Assembly: GCA_036346255.1 (NCBI GenBank)
Contig: CM070626.1
Span: 15,772,001 to 15,836,000, forward strand
Origin: Ampelocalamus luodianensis
Taxonomy: Eukaryota; Streptophyta; Magnoliopsida; Poales; Poaceae
DNA length: 64,000 bases
Reading direction: 5' to 3'
Positions 20,981-33,272 of the stretch are shown one piece after another. The position numbers and the translations under genes were made by a program. The first letter of the stretch is position 1. Each line of letters starts with the position of its first letter. The notes under the pieces were generated by a model that saw nothing but the letters and a program-made list of their open reading frames with translations, did not search any database and was not told the DNA's origin.

Positions 20981-23900
20981 TGTCGAACTCAGGAGCGAAT
21001 GATTCCAGATTCTGTGTCTCATAAACTAGTCTAGGAATAGCTAGTGTATACAGTCAAACAAAAGTTGATAGTACAACCATAACACGTTCATTCATGATAA
21101 TTCAAGTTTGTTACAAAATAGGCATCCAACCAATAACCAAAATACAACTGAAGCAAAATAATAAGGTAGATCACACGATTCGCCATAGGGCCTCATTCCC
21201 TCGTGGTACTCCTCCTCTGAAATTATTTGCATTAAGCAAGGGTGAGCACAAGCAACCGCACTCCGCAAGTTACACCCAATAAACATATTATAATGCATGC
21301 AAGGATATATCAAAAGAAGGTTTATAGGGTTGAATTTGTATAAAGCAATGTTTTATTTTTAAATATTCATACTAAGTTGAAGGCAGTTTATTCTATAACC
21401 AAAATCAAGTTCTAAATGACAGTTTTATAGTAGATAATCTCTATACAAGAACTGATGAAGGATATCTTGCTATCACATTGCAAACCGTCCAATTTCTCAA
21501 TTGGATAAACTATCCAAAATCCTTTGTCAACATCTTTTGAAAACAAAAATAAATTCTAACTTTGAGTGACTTTGCTTAGCATGTTCTTGACCGTGGACAC
21601 GGCTATTCGAATAGTTCTTAACACTCTGCAGAGGTTGTACAACTTTACCCACAAGAGATAATTAACTTTTAATGTTCGTTTGACACACTTCCGAAGGTGT
21701 GCGACTAAGTGGTTATCACAAGGCCTTTACAATGCGTCATTCCATTTGTAGTCATATCCGCTAAGGATTCGCTTCCTTTGGATAGAAACCCGCCGGACTT
21801 AAGCCCTCTCTTGTACCATATGGGAATATAAAAAAAGGTAGGTCATTCTGACACTCACGTATCAACATGGCACAACTACAATGGAATATTGTAAATTATT
21901 TAGCCTAGTCCTGCCCACACAGGACATGTGGTAGTAAGATGGGATTTAGCAAGATGCAACTCGAAGACCAGTTCTTAACTGACTTGGGCAACATTTCACA
22001 ACCCTGAACTCGATCATTGAAATGAATCGATCATGTGCATTGACGTGCACCACACCAACATCCATTATGCCCAAATCTAAACCATTTTAATTTATTTCAC
22101 AAGTAAAAGCATTTTTAAAACTTTCCATGGCAAGATAATACCATAGACTCAATTTGAATCCAATTTGAATACTTTCGCTAAACTCCCCAAATTCAAGATT
22201 TTGGTCTAAGCATATAATCCTTCAAAATTTATTTTATTTTAACTATGGTGACAAGGGAATGATAATTTAAACATCAATATTGGCCATACAAAGGAAATAG
22301 ATTAACTAGGAACTTAAAACATGAATTTAAAATAACTAAATAGAATTATGCATACAATAATAACTTAAAATAGAATTAAATAATTTAAAATAATATGATC
22401 AAAAGTATAACTTGCCTTGCTCAAAACCTTGAGGATCTAACCCTTCGAAATGCTCGGGTTCCCCAGAGTCGTCGAAATTTACACGCGAAAATAAGCCTAA
22501 TTCAAATAATATTCAAATAAATTCAAATGAACTCTAAATTAAATAATTTCTGTATAGATAGCTAGATCTTAATTTTAGACAAAATTAGAAATTTGAATCA
22601 CTCGAATCGGAGCTTGAACGAAGGTGAATCACTCGAATCGGAGCTCGAACGAAGGAGAACGGGCTCTCGGAAGTTTGGAAGTACATGAAATGATGAAAAG
22701 GGGATTTTCTGGAATTTTCAGAATTTATTTTCTACAAGAAAATCAATTCTCACGTCATGCTAACGTCAGCGACCAGAAAGGGTTTTCGGCCGAAATAATT
22801 TTGTAAAGGAAAAAGGGGAGGAAAAGCCACGTGGGCTGACTAGGCAGCCACATCAACGGTGGGAGGAGGTGGCCGTGACGTGGCCAACCACATGGCGGGC
22901 ACGTCGACAGTGTGAACAACGGCGGCGCGAGTGCATAGGTCACCGGCGCTACGTGCCACGGCGAGGCTCAGGAGTATGCGCAAAAGAGAGGGGAAGGGAT
23001 ACCGGTACTGGTGCGAGCAGTTTCGACAACGAGGCGCAAGAAGATGGCCGGCGGTGAGGAAAAGTGCGGCGGCGAGATGCGGTGAAGGCGGCGACGTCGA
23101 CCTGGTGGCTCTCGGAGGGAGATGATGCGCGCACGAGAGAGACCGTGGGTTGGCGGTGCCAGAGGTGTAGTCGAAGTCGACGATGAGTCCTCGTTGGCGT
23201 CGGAAACGAGGAAGAACCGAGCTTTGGGCGATGGGGTTCTACGGCGAGACAAAGGCGAGGGAGAAAAGGGGACGGGGGAAAACAAAGAGGAGCTTGAGGG
23301 GCACACGATGCTCCTCTTTATAAGGCTGGAGAATGACGAGGGAAGGAGATCATGCACATGGGGATACAGCAGGCATTGCACGGCTCTTGCGTGTTCCGGC
23401 GGTTCGCACGGTTTTGAAGAGAGGTGACGGATGGAATGGGGTCGGTGAGAAACCAGGAAGTCAACGCATGCGGCGGCGTGAAGAATTGGTGAGGGAATCC
23501 GGGATTTGATGGAGCTTGGTGAGCGGAAATGGCGGACGCGCAGGCGCTCGGGGAAGAAAGAAAAGAGGACGAAGGGGGTGACTTGGCGCAGGCCCCACAT
23601 GGTAGCGAGAGGGAGGGAACGTTCGGATCGGCGAACGGCCAAGCGTGCGCACGATCGAACTAGGCAAAAGTCCATGCAGCTGAGCGGGTTGCGGCGTGAA
23701 AAGAAGAATGGGCTGAGGGAGATTCGGCCCAAAGGAGTTTTCTGAAATTAATTGATTTAGCTATTTAAATAATTCAGTTAATTCGTTTTGGCTTTTGAAA
23801 ATAGCAAATAAAGTCCAAAAATTATGAAAAATTCACAGAAATTCCCTGAGTCATTTTAGACTTTAAATAAAATATTTCTAACTTATATTTGGTATTTAAT

Positions 23901-24018
23901 TTTGTAGATAATTTATTTTGGCCTTGAAATAAATAGGAAAAGCTTTTAAAATTCAGAAAATTCCACAAAAATAGTTAAATTTTATTTTTAACTGAAAATT
24001 AAAATTTGGGATATTACA
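20981..24018 (-). mobile_element. Solo LTR, 3.04 kb, TSD gtaat
   Basis: The segment starts TGTCGAACTC and ends GGGATATTACA on the plus strand, so it has TG...CA termini, and it is flanked on both sides by the 5-bp repeat gtaat (20976-20980 and 24019-24023). Read on the minus strand it begins TGTAATATCCC, a common start of long grass gypsy LTRs. It is AT-rich near the minus-strand start and GC-rich in the middle (22.8-23.7 kb), with no polyprotein, primer-binding site or second LTR. It is therefore a solo LTR left by recombination between two LTRs. The long open frames inside it (for example the 254-codon minus frame at 22968-23732) have no recognisable domain. Confidence 0.85.
22595..22656. 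repeat. 31-bp tandem duplication inside the solo LTR
   Basis: A 31-bp unit beginning gaatcactcgaatcggagc is repeated directly twice with one or two substitutions. Confidence 0.8.
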
Positions 24019-24269
24019 GTAATGCACCCATGCGTACAAGTTTGTTTTAATATGATGGCAAACAAATGTGTTGATCTAATCTTCTCAATTTTTTTGTGGA
24101 AGTTTGGGTTGATTTGGTGCTTTATGGGAAAGTTTGTGTAAGCTCGGTTCCATCTGGAATGCTGGTGTGGATATCATGGGATATACTTATGATCTTAGGA
24201 TGATGGTACAATTAACAATGATGATGAGGGCTTATCGAAACACCCATTTTTTGAAAAATTCAGATGCTA

Positions 24270-24600
24270 TCAGGTCATAGGCGCTCAGACTGACCAGAGC
24301 GGCGGTCAGACCGGCCACGAGGGGTGGTCTGACCGCCAAAACTTTCAGTGGAATTTTGGATTGGGCAAAAAATAGAAGGTGTAGGCAAGAGAGGGGATTC
24401 TTCTGTATTTAGTCTCATAAATTTTGAGACTTTGATCCAAAAGTTATATTCATTTTAAATTTTTAGAGAGGTTTCAGATTTTTAGGGATAAAATATGGTT
24501 ATGTCCCTATGTTGGTGATTAGACCGGCCATGCTGGGCAGTCAGACTGGCTAGGGGCAGTCAGACCGATCATGGGTAGTGGTCTAACCGATTCTATCCTA
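24270..24600. repeat. Degenerate gaccggcca/ggtcagacc short repeats
   Basis: Short words such as ggtcagaccggcc, cagactgacca and gtctgaccg recur at irregular spacing in both orientations. Such clusters occur in untranslated parts of grass retrotransposons. No boundary could be drawn. Confidence 0.4.
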
Positions 24601-24812
24601 TTCGCTGGCCGATAAGACGACGATGTTCATAGGTTATGTCAAATTCATGGTTTTCAATGCACATGTGTTGCATGATACATATTTTGACTAACGTGGATCA
24701 AGTTACGAAGAACTTATTTTTAAAATCGGTTTTTTGGTCTATTGTTGTGCAGGAGGCTTGGAGGTCAATGACGGTCAACAGCGGTCAACGATGAGGATGA
24801 TGGGGACTAGGC

Positions 24813-25172
24813 TTGGAGAGCCGAGGTCCAGAACGATTGAGGATGTTGGGTGAAGTTAGTGGACTTAAGCAGAAGATTGAGAAGACTCTCTCTACCTTTC
24901 ACCCGAATGTGGTGCAATCTGCACGTAACTATCGTCAAGACGGCTGCAAGGAGTATACCGAATTAATTGACATCATACAAGTTACAGAAGCTCAAGATGA
25001 TGTTCTAAGGAAGAACTACATCTCACAGCCACCTAGTAGCAATGTTGGTTATGAAGCCAATGCTAGCAGCTACAAGGTGATGAAGCATCTCACGAAGGAG
25101 AGGGGCAGAAAGGGTATGGTCGTGGGGTCATACTTTATTGATGTTTTCCAGTCTAAGAAGAATGATAAATGA
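24813..25172 (+). CDS. Unrecognised 119-codon open frame
   Basis: The frame starts MESRGPERLRMLGEVSGLKQ, is hydrophilic, and ends SKKNDK with a stop. After the stop and one more stop codon, the same frame stays open to a stop at 25374 (with ALMDVDSPVVVPITPP and EEKIAMEQIEAEVFEYFANLI), so the original frame may have been longer. I do not recognise a family. It lies between a patch of retrotransposon-like repeats and a copia relic, so a decayed transposon-encoded protein is more likely than a host gene. The real start is uncertain. Confidence 0.25.
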   Translation: MESRGPERLRMLGEVSGLKQKIEKTLSTFHPNVVQSARNYRQDGCKEYTELIDIIQVTEAQDDVLRKNYISQPPSSNVGYEANASSYKVMKHLTKERGRKGMVVGSYFIDVFQSKKNDK

Positions 25173-27008
25173 TAGCATGAGGCATATCTCGCCATTGCAG
25201 GCACAGAGGATCCACAGCCATTATCTGCACTCATGGATGTGGACAGCCCAGTAGTAGTCCCCATCACCCCTCCTTTGGACATCGCAGCGGCAGCAACTGT
25301 AGTTACCCAAGAGGAGAAGATCGCCATGGAGCAGATTGAAGCAGAAGTTTTTGAATACTTCGCTAATTTGATCTAGTGCATGCATTGCACTTGGATCTTT
25401 TATAGTAACTTGCAGTTTGTAATTGAAGCAGAGCACTGAATTATTTTCTTTGAATAATGGTTGTAAGCTCTAGGAGATCAAAGCATTAAATTCTTATTAT
25501 GAGTCCTACAAGGCTTATTTTCTCGTATTTATAATAGCAAACTATGTTCTGATATCTGAAGTATTTTATTTATGTGTTACTTGCTTCCTGCTGCATATTA
25601 ATAAAGTACATTATATTAGAACGCGTGTGGTGTCCTATGGAGGAAGTGTACTTAGCGGATAGCGGTATAACGAATACCATCCTAAGATAAACAAAATTTT
25701 TCCAATCGATCAACAAGAATGCTGGTAGTCTTACGACAATCGCAAGCAGCGATACTTGTATAATAGGGCTCAAGAAGGGCCACAATTATACTCCTAATAG
25801 GCACAACTTTGGTCATTGAAGAAGCCTTGTGGATATTTGCGCTAACGGTTTCCACATAGAAACTGAAGAAGAGTATGGTAAAGAATACCTACTCATTTCA
25901 AAACATGCAGAAAGTGGAAAATAGTATTAGAACGACTTCCTTTATATAAAACTGGGCTATACTACACTAATATTAAGGCACCTACAACCTATACTGTCGT
26001 GAAAACCGTATTTAGAAGGTTTGAACTTTTCTATATCTGGCATGATAGATTATGCCATCTAGGTCTTAGGATGATGAGAAATATAATTAAAAATTCACAG
26101 AGATATAATATCAATATAAAGACTTTTCCAAATCAGGAAGATTTTGTGTGCCCCGCATGTGCCACCGGAAAATTAATTACTAGACCTTCAGACTCTGAAA
26201 GTGAAGGATGAAGTCCCTACATTCCTGGACCGTATCTAGGGAGACATTTGCGGTTCTATACAGCCCCAGTTAGGGTCATTTAGGTATTTTATGGTGCTCA
26301 TCGATGCTTCCTCGAAATGGTCACACATATGTTTGTTATCTACGAGAAACTACAATTTTTCAAAGCTAATCTCGCAGATAATTAAAATTAAGAATAATTT
26401 TTCAGATCATCATGTGAAGTCCATCAGAATGGACAATACTAGAGAATTTACTTCAAAGACATTTGATGATTATTGCATTAAAATAGAAATTAAAATTGAG
26501 CATTCCGTACTGCATGTCCTCACTCAGAATGGACTAGCAGATCTTTGAAGAATTATAATTTACCAACTATATGTTGGGGATACGTAGTCATGCACGCAAC
26601 AACTCTCATCAATTTTAGACCATCACATTATAACATCCATTCACCTACGTAACTAGCGCAAGGGTCAGCACCGAAAATCTCTCATCTTCGCAGGTTTGGT
26701 TGCAAGATTTATGTACATATACCATCACCGCAACAAATTGCAATGAGCCCTCTCTGAAAGTCTAGGATATACATTGGTTATGAAACAACATCCATAATCA
26801 GGTATTTGGATCCTATGACTAGAGATTTGCATAATGCCCGATTCGCTGATAGTATATTAGATGGGGTTAGTTTTCCCGTCATTAGGGGAGAAAATCAACT
26901 CCTTGATGAAAATGTCAGGAAATAACGTGGCAAGCCACGGGAAATCCAGAAGACAATTGAACTGCATGCACATGACCCGTGCACTAGTGAAGCAAATAGA
27001 GAAATCGA

Positions 27009-27056
27009 GAAGATAATTGAAGTCCAGAAGATAATTGAAGTACAGAAGATAATTGA
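27009..27056. repeat. 18-bp tandem repeat, about 2.7 copies
   Basis: The word gaagataattga recurs at 27009, 27027 and 27045 in an 18-bp period. It lies in the linker between copia integrase and RT and keeps the frame. Confidence 0.75.
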
Positions 27057-27863
27057 TTTGCAACCATTAGCGAATCAACTGCTTGACTACTTTAGTGATT
27101 TGAAGAGCGTGATCAAGTCACATGTGCCTGCACGCAATGCACCGGAGAGGGTTAAAATACCGATGAAGATATCTCCAATCCCGTCCTAAGGCCTCAGAAA
27201 AGACGAAAACTCTGGCCCCTCAAGTCTGAAATAACGGGACGCCTAGTGAAAAAGGATAAGAAGGACTTAACACAGCCGATCACTGAAGTTCCCGAGAACC
27301 AGAAGGGGAAACAATTGAGACCTAGCACCAGTATGGCACCTTCAGAAAAGGCATACCAAAATTGAACATCCCCATGAAGGGAGATACCAGCATGGATGTG
27401 TGAGCACACATTGGAGCTGAAAAACTAAAGGGACTTACCCCGTAATTGAAAGCAGCGATAGGCAAGTAAAAGCATTAGAAAAATCACCTCTTGAAGAAAT
27501 AGTTATAAACTTTGTGACATCGGGAGAATCTTGAATAAGATAACAACCAATGTCGACATTGATTTTGCAAAGAAAATTGCCACAATCACTTATCTTGATC
27601 CAGAGCCTGTATCGCTCGCTGAATGAAAGAAAAGATCAGATTGAGAAGATTGGAAGAAGGCAATAGAAACTGAATTATTCTCTCTGAATAAAAGAGAGGT
27701 TTTGGGCCTGTAAGCCACACGCTTCCCCATGTGCACCTCGTAGGGTATAAATGGGTATTTGTTCGAAAGAAAATGAAAAGAAGTAAGGCTCATTGCACAA
27801 GGTTTCACTCAACCTCCAGGAGATGATTATGAAGAAACCTATTCCCCGATCATAGGCGAAACT

Positions 27864-28864
27864 TAATGAGGACATCTCTAACTTGGATACAACAACGCCT
27901 ACACACACAACTGATCCACAACCAGTGTTACAAGGACCAATTACTCGAGCTCGTGCTCGCCAATTTAATCACCAAGTGCATTCGTTCATAGGTTTATATA
28001 TTACTGAGAATAGATCGCTACCTAATGCAAGTGATTTAATTGTGCTTAGGAACATGGGAAAGGACCAAGGAGATGTATGTGGAGTCATGGACAAGCATAG
28101 AAGGCATAATAGAGGTCATCACGTCACTTTGGGCCCGAGCCAAGCAAGAGTTCGAGTTGGGCTCATTCTGGATTCGAGTTCGGACTACTACGACAGCACT
28201 AAGTTTAAATGGCTTCAACTTCTTCATATGGACTTTGTTTGGGACGTTCTTGGATTTCATTGAAATCTTATCAAGTCTACTTCCAATGGATCCAACCTCA
28301 GCTTCAAATTCCAACCGAGCCGGCCACAATAAACAAAACAATCCACATCTATTTTTTTTGCCCAAGTAAAAAAGGGTGCTGCGCCACCTCCTCTTGGGCC
28401 CATGGGCCTTGTAACCCTAGGGGCGTGCATCCACTTCCTTGGCCGCCACCCTGGTCGTCTTTCCATATAGGAGTTGTCGTTCCCCTGGCTAGAATTCGGA
28501 TTTCGTTGAGTTTAGGTTTAGCCATTGTGCAAACTTCTGTTCTTCAGTTGTGTCGGACGACCACCTGTCAAGACAGCCTTCGGGATCCCACATTTGTTTT
28601 TCACTACCATCTATACTACAATTCCTATTTGCAATATCAGATTGCCTATATTTTATTCTTGCTAGTTCTTCGATTGCTCGCAGGAATTGAACCTCGTGTT
28701 CAGGTTGATCGCGCTTCCAGCACGGTTAATAACGTCTCAGAGTTGGTTCAACGATTGCTAAGATGCAAGCGTCGTCGTACGGTTGTAGTTGGATCGCGAG
28801 AGTGACCTCCACCAAATCGATATTTACCAATCTCATCGAAAGATCGAGCATCTTGCCTCTATCA
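27864..28864 (+). repeat. 5' LTR of the gypsy-type insert (about 1 kb)
   Basis: It runs from taatgaggacatc, just after the TSD, to ctctatca, just before the primer-binding site. Its last 402 bp match 32871-33272. The 5' part of the LTR is coding-like: it contains PITRARARQFNHQVHSF, a motif at the C-terminus of pol in several rice gypsy families. This suggests that in this family the pol frame ends inside the 3' LTR. Confidence 0.8.
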
Positions 28865-28866
28865 AG

Positions 28867-28879
28867 TGGTATTAGAGCT
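28867..28879 (+). promoter_or_regulatory. Primer-binding site, tRNA-Met type
   Basis: The sequence tggtattagagct starts two bases after the LTR end. The canonical initiator-tRNA-Met site is tggtatcagagc, so there is one mismatch. It would prime minus-strand synthesis by reverse transcriptase. Confidence 0.8.
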
Positions 28880-30050
28880 CAAGATTGCTCGGTGAGAATT
28901 TACTATCTTTCGTAGTTAGGTTGCTTAATTCCAAAAGTCCAGAATAAACCAAAAAAATTTATAGGATTAGATCACCTATCTGTCCAAGACCAATTGTGCC
29001 ATTGCATTTTTCTTTTCAGTGCATTGCATTGTTGAACTTTCGATTGCATCGTCGTGTCCTTTGCTGGTCTTAGTGTCTAGTTTCTTTAGAGTTTCGAGTT
29101 CTGCTCACGTTTAGTCGCACCATCGTGGTTGGGTTCAATCCGCCGCCTGCCTCCACCACCAGAGCCATTACTGCGACCACCAGCGCCGCCATCCCTTGCC
29201 GCATCCTTCCGTGGCCACCATCCTCCTTCCGCCTCCACTCCAAGGGAAACCCTAACCAAGAATAAAAGTTTATTTCAGTTTGTGACAAAAAAAGAGAGAA
29301 AAAAGAGAAGAGGTTGTTTTCGTGTTTCCAGAAGGAAACCTAAGATTCATCTGATTTCGGCAACGCGATCCAAAAAAACACACAACTTTTGCATACGACC
29401 TCCGATTGGGGTGATTCTTGATCCGTTGGAAAGGAAACAAGAAGATAGAGTCAAAAAAAAGTTCAGGGAATCTGGGGATTTTATCTACGTGTACGCACCT
29501 GGGCGGCTGCTCGACGACCAAAAACGTCATTTATGGCCTCAAAACGGGCCCGCAAACCGAGAAAAAAAATCAAGTTTATCAGAATTCGCTCAAATTTGAC
29601 AGAGACCTTTTACAAGTGTTTCTAAGGTTCCCCGTGAAGACGACATCCTTTTTCAAGCCTCCGAACTCCGTGTGCAACGTTTTCTAGCTCTGCTGCGTTG
29701 TGCTTTCGTTTGTGTTCTAGGCTCGCGTCTCTAGTCCGGTCTAGCCTAGGACCAACACTAATCGGTGCTGAATGATTTTTCAACTTGCATTTGCTGATTT
29801 GATTGTTGCTAATCTTTGCTACCATACTTGAGCCTTCCCAACTTCACCTTTTCTACATCGTACAGACTGAACTTCACCTGGCAATCGCTCCATCCAATCT
29901 TCGTTGATACGTTGACACCGCTGGTTGCCGATCATCCCTGTTTGCTTGGTAAGAATTGGTAAGAATTCGATAGAAGGTTTGAGTGTGAGCGACTTTTGAT
30001 CCACCACATCCTAGTAGTTGCTAGGGACATATACTTGTGATTTGCTAACA
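28880..30050 (+). other. Untranslated leader of the gypsy-type element
   Basis: This is the region between the primer site and gag. It has short lysine- or proline-rich open frames with no recognisable motif, and is best read as the long 5' leader usual in such elements. Confidence 0.5.
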
Positions 30051-31300
30051 ATGGCAGGTTCTGCGGAGCATTCGAACGAGGATACATCTTATACTCCTCG
30101 TACGAAGGGAATCGTACAACATTTTTGGCGCCTAATGAACCTTCGTACGGAGGGTCTTGAGGAAGATGTTAGGGTCACGAATGAACTACTTGCTCAACTT
30201 GAGGGCGCCTAAATTGAGACAAACGCCACGCTCACCGCGATGGAGAGAGCGCAAGGCGTCACTAACACTTCTTTGGCAGGTATTATGGCGCGCCTTGACG
30301 AGATTGCCCATGCATCCACGGCTGTTCCTCCTGCTACCTCGGTGGTAGAGGGACAAGATGAATTCGACTACATGACTGATATCGAGGCCAATGACATGGG
30401 TAACCACGACAACGATCGAGCTCATCGATAGTTACGTTTTAATCGACAAGGTATGCGACGAGACCCTCCACGACGTGAGGTACGCGACCACGATGATTCT
30501 TCTGCTAAGGTTAAATTCACTATGCCCTCTTTTAATGATAAATATGATCCTGATGGTTATCTTAATTGGGAACTAGCTGTTGATCAAAAAATTGCTTGCC
30601 ATGAATTTCCTGAGATTAGACAAGTTAGGGCTGAGATTAGACAAGTTAGGGCTGCTACTAGTGAATTTACCGACTTTGCTTCTGTTTGGTGGAAAGAACA
30701 TTGCCATCAACATCCCAATAACATACCTAACACTTGGGAGACTTTAAAATTGCTTATGCGACATCGATTTTTTCTCTCATATTATGCTCGTGATTTGTTA
30801 AATAAATTAATACGCTTACGACAAGGTACAAAGTCTGTGGAAGACTACTATCAAGAATTACAAATTGGTATGTTGCGTTGTGGTTTAGATGAGAATGAGG
30901 AGGTATCAATGGCTAGGTTTTTGGGAGGATTGAATCGAGAAATTTAAGACATCCTTGATTATAAAGATTACAACTCTATTACTAGATTGTTTCATCTTGC
31001 TTGTAAAGCTAAACGTGAAGTGCAAGGACGCTAGACGAGGACACGATCTAACTCTCCTGCAGGTCGCACAAACTCATGGACACCACGTACCTCTACTGCC
31101 CCGTCCACTAGTGCACCCCCACTGCCACCTTTCAACAAGAAGTCGCGCCCCGCTACTTCAAATCCAGCACCACGAGTTTCTGAAGCAACCAAATTAGCAC
31201 CACAAGCGTCTGCAAAAACCTCATCTTCAGTTGCTTCGACAGGACGAACTAAGAATATTCAATGTCATTGGTGCAAAGGCTATGGACACATCATGCGGGA
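30050..31300 (+). pseudogene. Gypsy gag with CCHC zinc knuckle, broken
   Basis: The start MAGSAEHSNEDTSY is at 30051. The capsid-type core reads FTMPSFNDKYDPDGYLNWEL, then FASVWWKEH, RFFLSYYARDLLNKLIRLRQ and MARFLGGLNREI. The zinc knuckle CHWCKGYGHIMRDC (CX2CX4HX4C) is near 31262-31303. Stops or frameshifts interrupt it, for example at 30210, 30429 and 30945. A 24-bp in-frame duplication (EIRQVRA twice) lies near 30612-30652. Confidence 0.85.
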
Positions 31301-31544
31301 CTGTCCCAACAAGCGCACTGATTATACGCGACGATGGTGGGTATTCCTTTGCTAGTGATTTTGATGATGAAACATATGTTATGCTTGCAACTGATCCTGC
31401 AGAAAATGATGATAAACTGATTATGAGGCGGAACATGTTAGCGCAGAAGATGCTGACAAGTATTTGAGTATTATAGTGCAACACGTACTAAGTGCTCAAG
31501 TTTCTCGTGCTGAGTAAAATCAGCGTCATAATTTGTTCCAAATC

Positions 31545-32877
31545 AAAGGCGTTGTCAAGGAACGCTCAATTCGCATAATTGTTGATGGTGGGAGTTGCAA
31601 CAATTTAGCGAGTATGGATATGGTGGAGAAGCTTGCTTTGCCGCCAACCCTCATCCCCACCCATACCATATTCAATGGTTCAACAACAGTGAAAAGTTGA
31701 AGGTAACACGAATGGTGAGAGTATATTTTTCTATGGGTTCATACCATGATTATGTTAATTGCGACGTTGTTCCTATGCAAGCTTGTTCTTTGTTATTAGG
31801 AAGGCCTTGGCAATACGATACTGATTGTGTGCATCATGGTAGAAATAATCAATACTCTCTCATATTTAAAGGAAAGAAAATTGTGCTGCATCCCATGACT
31901 CCTGAACAAATTGTTAAAGATGAACTTGCTAGATCTAGTAGAGAGAAAAATCAAAAGAATGCTAAGAGAGAAAATCAGATTGTAGCAAAAGAGTTTGAAC
32001 AACATAAGAAGAAAGAACCTAAAGATGCTCATGTGAAGAATAAAGAAATTAAATTGAAATATGCTAGTTTTCTTGCTACCAAATCTGATATGACTGAATT
32101 AGATGCTAGTAATTCTCTTTGCTATGCATTAGTTTGCAAAGAAGCCTTGTTTTCATTTGAGGATATACCTTCTTCTTTGCCTCCTGTGATCACTAACATT
32201 TTACAGGAGTACAATGACGTCTTTCCGAAGGACATGCCGCCGGGGTTGCCACCGCTTCGAGGGATTGAGCATCAAATTGATTTAATTCCCGGCGCATCAC
32301 TGCCCAACCGCGCACCATATAGGACCAATCCAGAAGAAACTAAAGAAATTCAGCGCCAAGTTCAAGAATTGCTTGCCAAAGGGTATGTACGTGAATCTAT
32401 TAGTCCTTGTGTTGTTCTGATCATTTTAGTGCCTAAGAAAGATGGATCATGACGCATGTGTGTAGATTGTAGAGCAATCAATTATATCACTATTAGGTAT
32501 CGTCATTCTATTATTAGATTAGATGATATGCTTGATGAATTGAGTGGCTTTGTTGTTTTCTCGAATGTTGATTTGCGTAGTGGATATCACCAAATCCGCA
32601 TGAAATTAGGCGATGAATGAAAAACATCATTTAAAACTAAGTTTGGGTTATATGAGTGGTTAGTAATGCCTTTTGGATTAACTAATGCACCTAGCACCTT
32701 CATGAGACTAATGAACGAGGTTTTGCGTGCTTTCATTGGTAGATTTGTAGTGGTTTATTTTGATGACATGCTGATATACAGCAAATCATTAGAGGAGCAT
32801 CTTGACTATTTACGTGCTGTTTTTAATGCTTTACGTAGTGCATATTTAGTTGGTAACCTTAAGAAGTGCACCATATA
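31545..32877 (+). pseudogene. Gypsy protease and partial reverse transcriptase
   Basis: An aspartic-protease remnant with VDGGSCNNLAS lies near 31583. The frame from 31595 to 32452 carries LLLGRPWQYD, the linker and the RT start (PYRTNPEETKEIQRQVQELL, VPKKDGS). After a TGA, RT continues with CVDCRAINYITI, VDLRSGYHQIR, MPFGLTNAPSTF and the catalytic YFDDML (YxDD box, near 32757). It ends at NLKKCT at about 32872, where it joins LTR sequence. At least two in-frame stops occur. RNase H and integrase are absent. Confidence 0.88.
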
Positions 32878-33272
32878 GGAGTCGCCATTCCCCTGGCTAG
32901 AACTCAGATTTCGTTGAGTTTAGGTTTAGCCATTGTGCAAACTTCTGTTCTTCAGTTATGTTGGATGACCACCTGTCAAGACAGCCTTCGGGATCCCACA
33001 TTTGTTTTTCACTACCATCTATACTACAATTCCTATTTGCAATATCAGATTGCCTATATTTTATTCTTGCTAGTTCTTCGATTGCTCGCAGGAATTGAAC
33101 CTCGTGTTCAGGTTGATCGCGCTTCCAGCACGGTCAATAATGTCTCGGAGTTGGTTCAACGATTGCTAAGGCGCAAGCGTCGTCGTACGGTTGTAGTCGG
33201 ACCGCGAGAGTCACCTCCACCAAATCGATATTTACCAATCTCATCGAAAGATTGGGCACCCTGCCTCCATCA
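32871..33272 (+). repeat. Truncated 3' LTR (402 bp)
   Basis: It is collinear with 28463-28864 over 402 bp without gaps. By eye there are about 21 differences, and all but one are transitions. Its left end is fused to the RT at the shared cc of the word ccatataggag, and its right end is followed by the TSD aaact. Confidence 0.88.

Larger units (their letters stand above)
27864..33272 (+). mobile_element. Internally deleted gypsy-type LTR retrotransposon, TSD aaact
   Basis: The insert sits inside the copia RT region and is flanked by the 5-bp repeat aaact (27859-27863 and 33273-33277). The copia frame resumes directly after the second copy. Layout: 5' LTR 27864-28864, tRNA-Met-type primer site, leader, gag, zinc knuckle, protease, RT cut short at about 32872, then only the last 402 bp of the 3' LTR. 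RNase H, integrase, the polypurine tract and the first 600 bp of the 3' LTR are missing. The first base pair of the 5' LTR is TA where TG is normal. Confidence 0.88.

Noticed and set aside
22968..23732. 254-codon minus-strand open frame
   Set aside because: It lies wholly within the solo LTR defined by the gtaat TSD. It is Ser/Arg/Pro-rich as expected from GC-rich LTR sequence, and has no recognisable domain.
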